Positions 44,837 through 57,620 are shown, counted from the stretch's first letter. The stretch: DNA of 64,000 nt from Lactarius indigo (GCA_025766275.1 JAFKAC010000002.1:1054001-1118000); one strand, 5' to 3'. Notes: generated from the sequence alone by a model not told the origin. Numbers and translations are program-made.

Positions 44837-47460
44837 CTTGGACGCTCCATTGATGCGTTATCTGCTTGGGGAAATAATTAGAAGAACCATTGCTAGCGGT
44901 ATGAAAATTTAAAGGGTAGAACTTACCATGTAGCGATAGTGTATGACTTCATGTGCCAATACGATCGGTAGCGTTGTCGGCTTCTACTGGTCTGTCAATT
45001 CCTGGTCAAACGTCCCGAAGGGATGTCGCAATAGATAAAGAAGGGAGGGGGGGGAAGTGCAAGTCGGCCTACTGCTCTTACTGCTCGAGTGCTGGGTATT
45101 TGCAGAGCAGGCAGGTGTCTTCTGCAGGAGAGGGGGATCAAGGTAACCATGGCGTCGTATTGGTGAGGGGCGTAGGTGGGATGAGCCGTCCTTGTATGCG
45201 AGAAATATCAACGGTTACACGGCGAATTTTGGAACGGGAGAAAAAAACAGGAGGACATGTTGGAGAGTCGAAAAGCACCATTGATGAATGATGCATGATG
45301 GGTGATAAAGTAAAAGGGAGTGAAGACACAGAGAAAGGCCAACCAGTATCTTCCAAGACACCGCATGCGGCGAGTCTCGAACTACGAAATTGGGAGCGGG
45401 GGAGGTACGAAGATAGGGGGAGAAGGGGCGGTTGAAACTGCTGCTTCAGGGAGACAGGGAAGAAGGGAAATACGGGTGTGCAGACGGGTGGAAGAGCTCG
45501 ACTGAGGCAGCGGGCATTGAAATTGATTGGGTGTCCACGGGGAGAGGCGGATACATCCCCTCTCTGAGACTCCGACCAGTCAACAGCACCAAGCCAAATG
45601 CCCCAGACATCTTCAAGGCCTCCCACAGACGTCTTGAATGTTTTTTAAAATCATCCCTTTTTACCGTCACCGTCTTCACCGACCTTCCGACAGTATCAGC
45701 AAATCAATCCGGGGGGCCTATACATTTGACTTGCTCTTGTCTCTTCACCACTCTCGCAACTCACAGGCCATGTTTTCCGGATTTTTGACCGTTCTGTTTC
45801 TTCAAGACTTCAGCGCTTCAGCGACAAGACCTAGACACCTCTCCCAAGCCTTTCGCTTCCATCGAATGGGACAGCAACCAAACTAACCTCGCCGCAAGCG
45901 AGGCCTTTTGGTTCCTTCCTGCCCAGGCATTGATGAAGGCTCAGCGGTCGTGAATCACACCGCTTTTCCGAAAGAACATAGGTCGCCGTCAGATCAAGCA
46001 TTCCGCCGATGAGTCCAGTTATCTTTTGCTATCCACTCTTGCTAGTAGAACTTGCGTTATTCTTCGTGGCATGCCACACACACACTTGTTCCCAGATCTC
46101 TAGGTTCTTTCTATCTGTTGTTTTTTCTCTTGCGGGGCAGAATCTTCTCTGCTCTTGTGGGCGGACGGACGCCAAAGGTGGTTACTTGATCTTGAAGCAC
46201 GACTAGGGTTTTCATCACTTGAGGCAGTCATGGAGATATACTTCAGCTTTGATCACACTGGGCTGGAGGATAACAACTTTCAGCAACTTGGATCTTGGTG
46301 GCATCACGAAACAACAGGTGGATGACTCGCCTTGTCACATTTATGGTTCTCGTCACAGTCACAGTCACGGTCCTACCCAGTTTGGAAGTCCTCGTGGCGG
46401 CGACGTTTCTTTTCTGGCTCCTTGCCCTCGTAGTCACAAGTCTCGAGCCTAGAGAGTGTCGGGACTAGCGTTTCGTTTGGTTTTGAAAAAAAAAAAAAAA
46501 ATCCAGTAGAAGCCCGCGCAATGGTGCACGTGGCGATTCTGACGAGAGGCAGCAGGGGGAGCACAAACAGCCCAATGGCAAAGGGTCACATAAGGCAGTC
46601 TATTCACGGGTTCATATTCGAGCATTGTTTATCGTGCAATCCTGGGATTACTGGAAGAGGGGTAGACTTGGTCAAATGTTTTGGATGGGTTGGCATACAT
46701 GCATGTCACTTACCGGTGGATCTGCGCGATGCCTCTCTCTAGCCCTGGAGCATTACCCTCGACTCGTAGAACCTATCGCTTCATCTCTTTTTACGATTGG
46801 GCTGGTGCGCGCAAACATTTGAGATTCAATACGAAGATGCGATGCCAGAAGTAGTTCGTCGAAGGCCAGGAAAAACGTCTTCTCATCCGGACCGGCGACG
46901 TGCCCCCAAGCCCAGGCGACAGACAGTTTAGCTTCCCCGAGAAGACAACATAGTACCAAGTCGCCCATCTACCCAAGATCAATTTATCGTTTATTCGAAT
47001 CGTTTAGGAAGTCGTCGAGAGGGGGAAGTCGGAGGAAACATAGCCAACATCGCCGGTGTCAGACGAGCCTGCGCCTTTGGTCCGTGTTCGAGGTCGGTCG
47101 TAGCGGGGGTCGGTCTGTCGGCGTACGTTCCTCGGGTTGGGAGGGCGGGCGAGTGCTGATGGGTGCGTTCACGCGCCATTCGGTCCAGACATTGACAATT
47201 TCGAGTTAGGCAACCGATATGTGCGGGGGATCGGCGGGCGGCCCATGCTTACCCGTCTATCTGGCGGCCTTCCTGCGAGCGTCTGACGCCAGAACCAGAA
47301 CACGGCGACTTTTCGGTGCTCTCATTGGCCTCTCATTGAATACAGATATCCCGCTAACTCTTTTTTCGCGATGGTACCCTTCTCTTTTAACCTCTCTTTC
47401 TTCTACCCTCTTCTCTCTTCTCTTCACTCTCCCTTCCTACCTTCTTGATCTCTTTTTTTA
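44837..47460. other. 2.6-kb gene-poor region
   Basis: No recognisable protein. Includes G-rich and pyrimidine-rich stretches and a small perfect hairpin (CCTCGC-CGCAA-GCGAGG, about 45887-45903) of unknown meaning. Frames on both strands up to 162 codons look non-coding. Confidence 0.45.
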
Positions 47461-48030
47461 CATGCACAATACACGCTACAGCAGCCACGGCCGCCCTCGT
47501 CCGCCCCTCATTGTCCACCCACCCTTTCCTTCCTTCGCCTGGGTCATGACCGCCCAAGCAAACCCACCAACACACGCGTATTCCTATGGATACGTCCAAA
47601 ATGCCTACGCCCAAGCCCGTGCCCCGACGCAGATGCAGACGGAGGTGCCAAACGCACCTCCCTGCGTCTTGCGCCTGGCCCTACCCCCGCTCCACCAAGC
47701 CGCTCCTGCCATCGCCACCGCCACCGCCACCAGCAGAAGTATCCCCAGCTGGGCCGCACGAGTTCATGGTCAGTGAATTGTTTCAAAAACATATTGCCAA
47801 CTCCCTGACACTTACTTCTATGGCGTGCTGTGCTTTTAGGAAACGGTGGACTATCGGTACCACGACCTGCCAACGCGGCCGTACGTCCCGTGGCGAGCAG
47901 GCCTCGCACCAGAGAGATACAGGACGCAAATGGTTGCTTTACCAGCCGCTTCTCCTTCTCGTGCGAAAACGAAGCGTCTGAACGTGCGTTATCTTGCGCA
48001 GCTCTGCGCCCTTACTGGGGTCGGTGCTTA
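47461..48030 (+). CDS. Possible small spliced gene of unknown function
   Basis: An open, proline/alanine-rich frame precedes a plausible intron (GTCAGT donor after GPHEFM at about 47769, CTTTTAG acceptor at about 47840). It continues into a coherent stretch, ETVDYRYHDLPTRPYVPWRA and GLAPERYRTQMVALPAASPS, to a stop near 48030. Two frames are open in the first exon, so the N-terminus is uncertain. A T/C-rich leader precedes it. No family recognised. Confidence 0.3.
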
Positions 48031-48552
48031 GTCCGCTAACGGTGTTTTGGTGCAGTCTGTGCTTCGGGCTTTGCGTCGGGCGTGTGGCCTCTCCCAGGGC
48101 AACAGGCGCAACCGTGCTGCTTGACCGGTTGACCGACCGACTCAATGTCCACAATGGGCAATCTTCCCTCACTCACTGCTTGTTTGTTCTGGTTTTGTTC
48201 ATATATTGGCTTTGATCTATCGACAACTTGCGCCCGCACACACATTCCTGATCTAATTGCATCTGATATTCCATGTTGACATTTGTACTTGCTTTGGTCT
48301 TTTTGTTTTCGGCTTCCATTCCGTCCATTCGTTCTTTTTTTTTTTTTTCGCTTTTCCTCCACCTTTGTTCGTCAGACATGTCAGTCATTCGTCGATCGAC
48401 ATGCGATTCTAAAATGTAGAGTCTATCCGACCAAGTAACCGACGATCGACGTTAGTTAGATGTGCCTGATTGATTGATTGACGCAAAAAAAAAAAAGCAG
48501 ATGCATTTTGGGTAAGATCGACTTCCGGGGTCCTCCCTTGGCAAAAATTTCA

Positions 48553-51500
48553 TCACGCAACAGCTGGCTCGATTGTCGGCTGGGTCTCCGGATTCGGCCT
48601 CGACTTTTGCGCAGGTGCAACACCGCTTTCTGCAACCGCGAGTAAGAACCGCTCGATGACCGCCTTTCCGTGTCGTAAATTCGACAGCGAGATATGCTCA
48701 TTTGGTAAATGCGCTTGGCCCTGGGCAGCGTGAGTAAATTCTGCGGACAATGTTAGGGAAAGCGGGTGCCACGCACGGAGCTCTGGCCCATTGGGAGATG
48801 TAGCGCTGGGCAGCGGAAGGCCTTCTCGAGGAATGGCACGCACGGTATAGACTATACGACTCCAATGAGGTGCCTGCGGGGAGCTCAAAGACGAGAAAGA
48901 CGTACTCCACCTTCGCGCACGCGCATCGGTTCAGAGCCCCATTCGTCGTGGATGGCGCGCTCGAGCTCAAGGAACCACGGATGCGCCAGATCTCCCAACC
49001 ACCAATCGGCCGTGTGCTCGACCGTGACCTATCGTAGCGAATTAACAATCATCGTCAGCAGCCCGCCCCCTCACTGTAGCGAAGGGATGCCTACCTTGAT
49101 TGAATTCGCCGAGCATAGCGCATCGAACGACGCACGGATATGCTGGACGAGCGACGTGCAGACCGCATCAAGCGACTGATCCGGCACGATGCGCAGCGAG
49201 ACCTGCGCGGTGACGGACGCTGGTATGACCGTGGGGTCTTATCGTTCGGGACAATTCAGTCGTGTCCGCGTTATTGGGGAAAAGACGGGAAAGAACGTAC
49301 TAGTAGGGACCGATCCACGCACGCTGTGGATCGTCAACGAGGGTTCACGCCAACGCGCGGAGAGCGACGCTGCTGATTGCTGGGTGGCGGATTCGAGCAA
49401 GCGGAAGAGCGTGGCTTCCTCGTCGTCCTGTGGTCGCACTGCGTCGTCTGCAAAAGCCAGTCGTCGTGATCAGCGCGAGAAGGAGAACAGGCGTGAGGGG
49501 AAAACGGACAGAAATTGGGAATGAGGACTTTGCGGTCGCGATCGGTGAGCTCCGCCAGGACCTGAACCCTAGAATACCCATCGTTTTCATTGCTTGTCGA
49601 GTGAGTGAAAATGCGCGCACATGTCTTGCATGGGTTCGTGCCATGCGCCGCCGTCAACGCCAGAATGGCTGTCCTTTGTGATACGTGACGAGATCTGAAA
49701 AGCTTCAAATCATAGCAAATAGGAGAAAGCCGTGGCGCTGACCTCGATATTGCAATGCACGACACCGCGTAAACCATACGTAATTGATGGAACATCGCGC
49801 GATATCCAACTCGAGTTACTGCAGCGCATGGACAGTAAGCGCCACCATCAAGCGTCTTGTGAAGAAGGTCTGACCTGACTAGTATCGCGTCTACTTCTCC
49901 GATGAGATCCTAATATACCGTTATCAGCCCATCAGGATGCGAGTCGCGACAGCTTGAGATACCTTGTACTTCAGCACGGTGTCCACAAAACCATCACTTC
50001 CTGTTTCTTCTTCCCCTTCTACTGAGGAATAACAGGTCGACACCGAGTTTGCGGGCCCGTAACAAATCCGCAGCGGCGCATGCTACAGCGAGCACGGGAC
50101 CCTTGTCGTCAGCGACGCCACGCGCATACAGATAGCCATTGCGAGCTGTCAGCTTGAATGGGTCGCTTTCCCAACCCAATGGCGGTGCAGAAATGACGTC
50201 GTAGTGCCTGTGTGTGCGTCATACGTCAGGTTAGCCTTATGGTACAGAAGGTAAGGGCGGCTTTTCTCACCCGTAAAAGAGGATGCGCGGTTTTTGCCGA
50301 GAGCTTTGCGCGCCTTGGAAGCACCCGAAGACGACTGGATTGTGAACCGCTTCTTCGTCCACATACAGCTGTTCGCGCAGTAGTTATTAGGGGAGATAAT
50401 GGCGGTGCAGGTGGGAAGGCGCACAGCTTTGGAGGATGCGCCGAGCTGGGCGAAGCATTTGGTGAGCCAGATGGCGGCCTGTCGACAATCCTCACGGTGA
50501 TCAGGGCAACTAGAAACGCTCGGGATAGAGACGAATTTCGATAGCGCATATATGAGGGTATCTTCATTTTTAGCCATCAGTATCCATTAAATCGACAAAT
50601 CGACATCGCACACCGCTACCAGCCACCATGGCCCTCTGCGTCGAGGATCCCATAGGGAGTGTCATTAGTGGGATCGACGGTCGCCGGGTGTATTTTCCAG
50701 ACCTGAGCGTAGTGTGAGATTCAGGAGTGGCGGTACGAGCTGTGTTGTTACATTAATAGCACCATCATTCCCGCCTGTGATGAGTTCAAACTCAGCAGGA
50801 TCTGTTCCACGGGTAACGATAGAGGAGAGCACGATTCCAGAATGGGCGTCCCATGAGGCAGTGCAGTCAAAGGTGTCAGAATATCTCTGCAAGGGAATTG
50901 GCACGCGATCCTATCGTAGGCGCAGAGCGGCTCACTTTAACTTGCCCATCAGCTGAACAAGTATAAATATCAGACCCTAGGATGGAGAGAGACAAGACGT
51001 CCACGTTCTATGCATATAAATCCCTAAACACCATAATACAAACAAAGGCAAGCGCTCACCTCCTGCACCATGATTGTCCGGATGAAGCCATTCGTCTGTA
51101 AGTCCCATACACGGACGTATCCATCCTGACAACCAGCATAAAGGATGTCTTCTCGCGTCACGAGAGAGAGGAATGGCACCATGAGTGCATTCGATTGTAT
51201 TAAGGAGCTCCAGTCCCGTATGCGAGCATCTCCAGACCTGTGACCACGATGTCAAGTGGGTACGTGATATCCTTGAAATGACGAAACCTTCATAGTCTCA
51301 TCGCCGCTCCCAGTGATAAGAAGGACATCTTGACGCATTGAAGTAGCCGCACCCCAAGAGGTGGATGGCAGAAGCGCCATGCAGTAGACATAGCCGTAAT
51401 GAGCCGAGTCAATAACATTCCGTGGAGGGACATCGAGCTCGGCGCGCTGGAGTGGGAGGGCTAGCCCCAATGATGTGTCTATCTGTGTCCCGCGTGATGC

Positions 51501-52181
51501 TGGTGGTGTTATTGATAGCTTGAAGATCGGGGAGGCGTCGTTGTGTTTGAGGGTAGCTATTGAAGAACTTAGTGTACAGGTCTTGGAGTAGGAAGGTACC
51601 AGACGATATCATGTCGCTGACGTTGGTAAGGTTGTACCATTGAATGGAGGTGTTTTGACATCCGATATAGATGGTAGAGTGGATAGGTGACCATGCGAGG
51701 GAGAAGAGGTCAGCCAGCGTCGGTGTAGAGGTAGGGGTTAATGATGTAGAGCAGGGTAAGCTCATCAGTCGACCAGACCTAGATTGCCGGTGACTCGGAC
51801 CGGGCAGAATAAATGATATAATTACTGACCCTGACCGTGCTGTCACCTGCAGTCAAGATCAGCTTAATTCTGGTCTGCAGAGATAGCGGGGGAGTATACC
51901 AGACGAGCTGAAGAGCCAACGTTTATTCGAGGCGTATTCCAAGGGCGAGGACGCTGCCCGTGTGCCCCCTGAGCTCTGTCCTGAGAGTGTACGTGCGGAT
52001 ATCCCAGACCTGGAGAATCAGATCAGCTTGTTCGGCTGTAGAGATCCAGACTAAACGGAGGTGTTACGGAAATATTCTGGTTCTGACTACCACTGTATAT
52101 ATTATTTTCGTCAGTAGCGATGCTAAGAATCGAGTTATCTTCTTGGCTGAAGGGTATGTACGAGAGAAGGTGTCTCTGCAT
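48553..52181 (-). CDS. DUG2: Dug2-like protein: WD40 propeller plus M20 peptidase (glutathione degradation)
   Basis: In yeast, Dug2 with Dug3 forms the complex that starts cytosolic glutathione breakdown. Here the N-terminal half (52181 to about 50700) has WD-type stretches: NNIYSGSQNQNIS joined across an intron to VWDIRTYTLRTELRGHTGSV, GSGDETMKV, FELITGGNDGAI. The C-terminal half is an M20 metallopeptidase: LSKFVSIPSVSSCPDHREDC, ILFYGHYDVISAPPLGWESD, LYARGVADDKGPVLAVACAA, EGEEETGSDGF, DSHSGVDGGAWHEPM. It ends at 48553. The start at 52181 (MQRHLLSYIPFSQEDNSIL) follows an in-frame stop. Oddities: one extra base just before EGEEE (near 50022), one near 51941, and a TAA between the two halves unless an intron ending AATGAAG removes it. 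The fusion order matches fungal Dug2. Confidence 0.78.
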
Positions 52182-52384
52182 GCAGATGTCGACTCAGGGA
52201 CGCCTCGTTGGTGGGACGGCGTAAGAACACGGGAGGGAGGGTGAGCAAAGGACTACTGCCAGTTGCAGGTTGCATGTTGCTGGCCGGAAGGCACCTGACT
52301 GAGGGATAATTGAAATGGCTTGGCCATTGCTTTGTCCATAGACGCCCAATCTTTGATGGCGCAATCGCGCCTCCAATCCTCACC
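52182..52384. promoter_or_regulatory. Shared promoter region of DUG2 and RPAP3
   Basis: The head-to-head starts are about 200 bp apart. No specific motif recognised. Confidence 0.5.
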
Positions 52385-53856
52385 ATGGCCGCAGCCGCAA
52401 GTAAAGAAAAGGTTGGTCGACATCGCCCTACCATTTCATCGTTCCTGATGAGCTCAGGGAAACGCTGCGTTCAAAGCTGGCGACTATCCGGCGGCAATTG
52501 GACACTACACCTGCTGCTACCATCGCTGACCCCTCGGATCCAACCTACTTTCTGAACCGCGCAGCTGCCTATCTCAAACTCTCAAAGTACGCCTTTCTGA
52601 ATACCCTGAACCCTCCTCAACGCGCCTCACCCGCACCAGATATGAAGACGCCGAGCGTGACTGCACTACGGTGCTCAACTTGTCCAACAACAAGAACGTG
52701 AAGGCATTCTTTCGCAGAGCGCAGGCTCGCGTTTCCCTCCAAAAGCTTGGGGAAGCCCATAATGGCGCGTGGTTGCCTCGCCTTTTGTCTGATATACATT
52801 AAGTTTACTGTCAACTCTCATGCAGACCTACAATGGGCACTCAAAATTCGAGCCAAACAATGACGCGGTCAAGGCAGAACTTGTGCGGGTGGACGAGCTC
52901 ATCGTGAGCAAGAAGGGAAAGGCGGTATGTTCTCTTGTCCTTAATTCTCCCTGCTCAGCGATAAATTTTCGTCGTGCAGCGAGCCACGCCCCTCGACGTT
53001 GCCACCCCACCATTGGCTGTCATCTACATCTCCCGCCACAGACCCGCCGAAACGACGTCGCGTGCCCATCACCAGTCGTCGACTCTGATGCCCCCGCGAA
53101 AACCAAGCCAACTGAACGACCTCTTGAGCCCCATCAGCTCGCGCCTCCTCTCCACATCCTCTTGAATCCAAAGCCAACAGCCTGCAGTCACGTCGAAGCC
53201 GGAACCAGCGTCGTTCAAGGAGGCGAAGCAGGTACGCGACGAAAAGAGCGTGGGGCGCGTAGGCGGGGGTATCTTCCGCGTGTCGGGTAACGTGATACGG
53301 TCTTCAAGACGCGCGACGTTCCCGCGTCAAAGGACCCAGCACACCCACAAACACGCCAGTCTACCACGCGCGGGTCCACGTCCGCGCCGTCACAACCGTC
53401 GCAACCAAACCCGACACCGGCACCGGACCCCTCCTCTCCACACGCTCTTCGAGTTTACGCGCGCATTGGGACCGTATACCCGCCTCGGACACCGCAGCAC
53501 GCTGGACCCTCCTGAACGTGCGTGCCTCATCCTCCTCCTCTATCTTTAGAAAACTGATGCGCGCAGACCGTCACTCCCTCAGTCACTCCCGGCATTTTTC
53601 CGAGCCTCGCTCGAACCAGCGCTCCTCGCGTCACTCATTCCCGTGCTTGCCGCAGCTGCCCCTCCAGCGGCTGCTCGTGAGTTTATGTGCGCGTTAACGC
53701 GGGTACCACGGTTCCAGACGGTCGCACAGGTTTCTTAGCGCATCGGAGCGCGGCGCGGCGCGTGCTGTGTGGGAGGCTGTCGTGGTCGGGGCCGATGACG
53801 CGGAGGATGCAGATGTGGCCGAGGCAGCACGTGCGTGGGGCTTCGCAGAACATTGA
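52385..53856 (+). CDS. RPAP3-like TPR protein (R2TP/Hsp90 co-chaperone), frame-disrupted
   Basis: RPAP3 proteins link Hsp90 and RuvBL1/2 for assembly of RNA polymerase II and other complexes. ATG 52385 opens MAAAASKEK. A TPR unit follows (GNAAFKAGDYPAAIGHYT, then DPTYFLNRAAAYLKLSK, YEDAERDCTTVLNLSNNKNV, AFFRRAQARVSLQKLGEAH, DLQWALKIEPNNDAVKAELV). After a basic/proline-rich middle with EKSVGRVGGGIFRVSGN, the C-terminal domain shows FEFTRAL, AFFRASLEPALLASLIPVLA and a tail ending ARAWGFAEH at 53856. The pieces lie in different frames. Single extra bases near 52462, 52512 and 53729 account for some shifts, with others near 53090 and 53475. One intron (after about 52761) seems to use a GC donor. 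Either decayed or an error-rich assembly. Confidence 0.62.
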
Positions 53857-53999
53857 TACTCGATTGTGTTCGGTAATAAACAGAAATTGAGTATACACCT
53901 GCTGCTGCTATACGCGAGAACATCGAATAGGCTACAGAGCGACAGCGTTCTATGTTATCTAAGAGACGTAGCGAGGGTATGCATATTACGGCGGTCCTA

Positions 54000-55763
54000 T
54001 TATTCTATACCTGCAACACCGTTCTCGTGAAAGGTCGTCCCCTCGGCGAGGGCGTTCTTGCCCTGACTTGTTTCCTCGGCCCACTCCTGCCGCACGAACC
54101 GAGAAAGCACCTCCAGCAACGCAGCGCGGCCGGGACGCGAGTGGAACACCGACGCGTGGTCGAACTTGGGGAAAAAAAGCACCTCGAGCCCGTCCTGCAC
54201 CCAGCGGCCCGGACCTGAACCGACCCGCTGCTTGTTCCTCTTCACCGGTGAGGTACGCCCACACAGCGCGCGCATCGATGAGCTGATCGCAGCCGCCGAG
54301 GCTAACCGCGACGCGTGGCTTGTTCTCCTTCCCAGCGCGCCCAGCACCCGTGACGTCCTCGCGAAAGAGAATACTCTCGAACCAGAAAAGGTGCCGTGAG
54401 AGCGCGCGGGAGATGTCCGGGTCGCGACTCGCAAAGTACCATATCTGCCACTCGGACGCTTCGCGCGGGTTGCGGTAAACAAAGTTGTATGCGACTGCGG
54501 GGTGGTGCAGCAGGAAGGGGATCGGGTCGCTGAGTAGCACCGCGGCGATGGTCGGTTCGTTCGCACTCGTTTCCCGAACGATCGTGTGATTCTCCTCCTG
54601 TGGTGGTTGTTCTGCGCCGTGTAGGGTCGTACCATTGGTAATAGTACCTTGCTGTCGGCGTAGGAGGTACGATGCAACGACTGTGCCGTAAGAGTGACCC
54701 ATCACGACGACGCGATGTAATCCGTGGGCATTCAATATGCGCAAGATGGCGGTGCACATGGCGTCACGTGCGAGCGGTGGTGCAGTGATACGCGCCGAAA
54801 CGGGTAGCAGCTCGACGGCAAGGATGCCAACGTCTGGATCCTGTGCGGCAAGCTCAGCGGAGGAAAGCCACATAGGGATACAGACCAATCCCAACGCCAT
54901 GGATGAGGAGGATGGGGAGCTTCGTGCTGGAACGGTGCGGGCGGTACCAGTAAGGTAAATTCGTCACCGTGTCCGTGGAAGAGCGCGAGAAGAGCGCGAG
55001 GAGTGGACGCGGAGGAAAGGAATGAAACCATTTACGGGTATTGTGATGAGTAAAACCATGCAGATAGAGCGCGGTGGATGTTAAGGTATCGACAAAGCCA
55101 ACGATCTACCCCGAAATGGTAAGGAACGTGCAACGGAGTTCAATGCGAGGAAAGACGTGCCGTGTACCAGATGAAGGGCCGGTGCACCATATAAACGGGG
55201 TCGAAGGTGAGGCGGAAACATTGCATTTCGGAATTGCTCCCGCGGCCGATGGGGTAGCCGACATAGTCACCCATGACGGAGATATAATAATCGAGCTCCT
55301 CTTCCCACTCTTCGAGGACCTCGTTTGAGCGAGCAGAAAAAAGGGCCCAGAGAAGCCAGTCTGCGACGTTGTCACGCAGGACGCGTAGACCGGGTGCGCG
55401 AATAAACCAATTGGTGATCGACTCTGGGGTCATCGAGTTTGCACAATTATGGAAGAGTGCGTCGCGTTCGGCGCGGGACATACGTGGCGGGTGTTCGGCA
55501 TCCTAGTGGGGTGTGTTGTGAGCTTCGGTGGGAACAACAACACACCGAATACGCACACGCTGCAAGCGAAAGCGCCGTGGCAGATACACCAAAAGAAAGA
55601 ACAGTGACTCTGTTAGGGCATAAACACCAAGAAGGGGCGACCAAAGGAAGGTGCCAGCACTCCACGAGGCTGCGAGATAGACGGTTGAGAGTGGCGTGAT
55701 TAGGCGAAGGCCGGAAATTGAGAGTCTGATGAAGACATATTCTGGCCACGACTGGCCGATCAT
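54000..55763 (-). CDS. Membrane-anchored alpha/beta hydrolase, frame-disrupted
   Basis: ATG 55763 (MIGQSWPEYVFIRLSISGLR) starts a hydrophobic N-terminal region with two likely membrane segments (ITPLSTVYLAASWSAGTFLW, ALTESLFFLLVYL). After an intron: PPRMSRAERDALFHNCANSM, VADWLLWALFSARSNEVLEE. Next comes an intron with an apparent GCACGT donor, then VGFVDTLTSTALYLHGFTHH and STKLPILLIHGVGIGLYPYV (oxyanion-side HG). The nucleophile elbow is VVVMGHSYGTVVASYLLRR, with late motifs FPKFDHASVF (catalytic His). It ends AGIE at 54000. Single extra bases near 54859 and 54228 shift the frame. Fold, order and residues point to an active-type serine hydrolase of unknown substrate. Confidence 0.72.
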
Positions 55764-56187
55764 AGTCGCAACGCTAGATCAGCTCTGAGTACTGTAAGTT
55801 TCCAGTAAAGAGAAGAGTAAAAGGCCCGCAGCACGCATATATGCCACCTAAAGGAATGCTGTACGATTCCATGTGAAACTCGTATTCGGATGGAAGCCAT
55901 ACAGTGCTAACGCGCCTATAACGCTAGCGTGACGGACGCACCGGTGATATATTATCCTTTTCTGATAGAAGAGGTCTTCCTTTTCACAGAGATCAAGTTG
56001 GTGGTGTTGATTGAGCGACGCCTGCGCATGGAGCGCACAGCAGTCGTTCAGCCCAAGCCCAAATGGATTGACCACGTGCACGAGCGTTGTCCCAACTGAT
56101 GACTAATCATTTGTTACTTTGTTTGTTCGCAATCAACTCGTTTCGCTGTCCTCCCGAGTTGAAGCGACACGACGACGACGTATCACA
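55764..56187. promoter_or_regulatory. Divergent intergenic region, hydrolase and BuGZ
   Basis: About 420 bp between divergent starts. No gene or specific motif seen. Confidence 0.4.
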
Positions 56188-57620
56188 ATGGCTAAGAAAA
56201 AGAATAAACAGGCAAGTCATTCTCCCGTCAATCTTATTAATTCTTCAACTCACTTTTTTCTTGAAAAGGTCCTGCGTCCGTGGTGCTGGTACTGCGAGCG
56301 AGAATTTGAAGATGAGAAGGGTCTGTTTGACTCACATCCATCACCATCTTCGTCATACTAATCTGTGATCAGTTCTAATGCAGCATCAAAAGGCCAAACA
56401 CTTTAAATGCGGCATGTGTCCTCGCCGTCTAAACACCGCTGGTGGTCTCGCAGTCCACATACAGCAGGTTCACAAGCTTGAGCCAGAAAAGTGTGTAGTT
56501 TCTCCGTTTGCACAAAATCTTCTTCTCACCCCCATTTATCTAGTCTTCCTCGGATCGAAAACGCACTTCCGGGACGCGATGGGTACGAGGTTGAGATTTT
56601 TGGCATGGAGGGTATTCCGGCCCCAGATGTCGCAGACTACAAGCGTCGCAAGGAAATCGAGCTAGGCCTCACCGCTGGCTCTATCACACAGCCCCCACCC
56701 AAACGGCCAAAGACGGAGAACCGCCCACTATCTGAGGACGAGCTTCGTGCTCAACTCGAGGCGCACAAGGCGCTCATGGGCGCCCACGAGACCCCCGCAC
56801 CTGCGCCCGCTGATACGAACCAGAGTGCCGTATATGCTGCCACACCTCAGACATACGCCACACCCCCTGCACCAGTTCCTCCGATTCCAACCCCTCCAGT
56901 GCCGATGATGCCCCCAGGTGCGCCTCCTGCCTTCCCTGGCATGCCACCCCCTCCAGGTGCTTTCCCAGGAGCACCTCCTTTTCCTCCACTCGCCGGAATG
57001 CCTGGTATGCCCCCTGGGTATGTCATTTTTGACTTTGAATCTCATTCGTAACCTGTGTATTCACATACTTTTAGGCCTCCCCCGCCAGGCTTCCCTATGC
57101 CTCCCGGCTTCCCTCCAGGTATGATGCCTCCGTTCCCGCCGCCGCCCGGTATGGTTCCTCCGTTCCCTCCGCCTGGTGTGACTCCTCCTTTCCCCCCTCC
57201 CTCTATGACCCCACCTGTGATCCCCGGCTCGACACCTGTTCCACCCTCACTATCTGTTACGCCGACCCCCATACCTGGCCAGCCGGTAGCGCCGCCACCG
57301 CTGTCACTGCCAAATCCGGCCCTTGCACAGACGAACCCGGATCTCAAAAAGAAGACGGTGCTCAAATACTCCGAGCCGAACTTTTCCCCAGTAAGCCTTT
57401 TAATACTCTCTCGTTCTCTACTCGGGTGCTGATTTGAGTTACTCTCCAGGATGAAGTCCGCTCCAGGCACCCGAAATACTACGCCGCTAAGGACACGGTT
57501 ACATCTGCTCCAGGGTCAAAGACTGATGCGGCGCTTGCGCAGGTCGCGCCAGAAACCGGGACAATTTTCCCAGAAGAGGCGCGAGGGAAGAAGCGGGCCC
57601 GTGCGGAGGACTTTCTGTAG
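56188..57620 (+). CDS. BuGZ/ZNF207-like zinc-finger protein
   Basis: In animals BuGZ binds Bub3 and microtubules and takes part in spindle assembly and splicing; fungal roles are less known. Six exons (56188-56211, 56269-56320, 56373-56490, 56544-57017, 57075-57390, 57450-57620) close to 384 residues. Two C2H2 fingers: [20 protein letters not shown] with HQKAKH, and [20 protein letters not shown] with QQVH. The family signature follows ([20 protein letters not shown]), then a nuclear-type basic stretch (PPPKRPKT), a long Pro/Gly/Met-rich low-complexity region, and a conserved tail ([11 protein letters not shown]...RARAEDFL). The first intron begins GCAAGT and ends AAG, a GC-AG intron supported by the closed frame. 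No GLEBS motif is obvious. Confidence 0.9.

Noticed and set aside
45887..45903. Short perfect hairpin CCTCGC-CGCAA-GCGAGG
   Set aside because: Six-base stems like this are expected by chance in GC-rich DNA; no context supports an RNA gene or terminator in a fungus.
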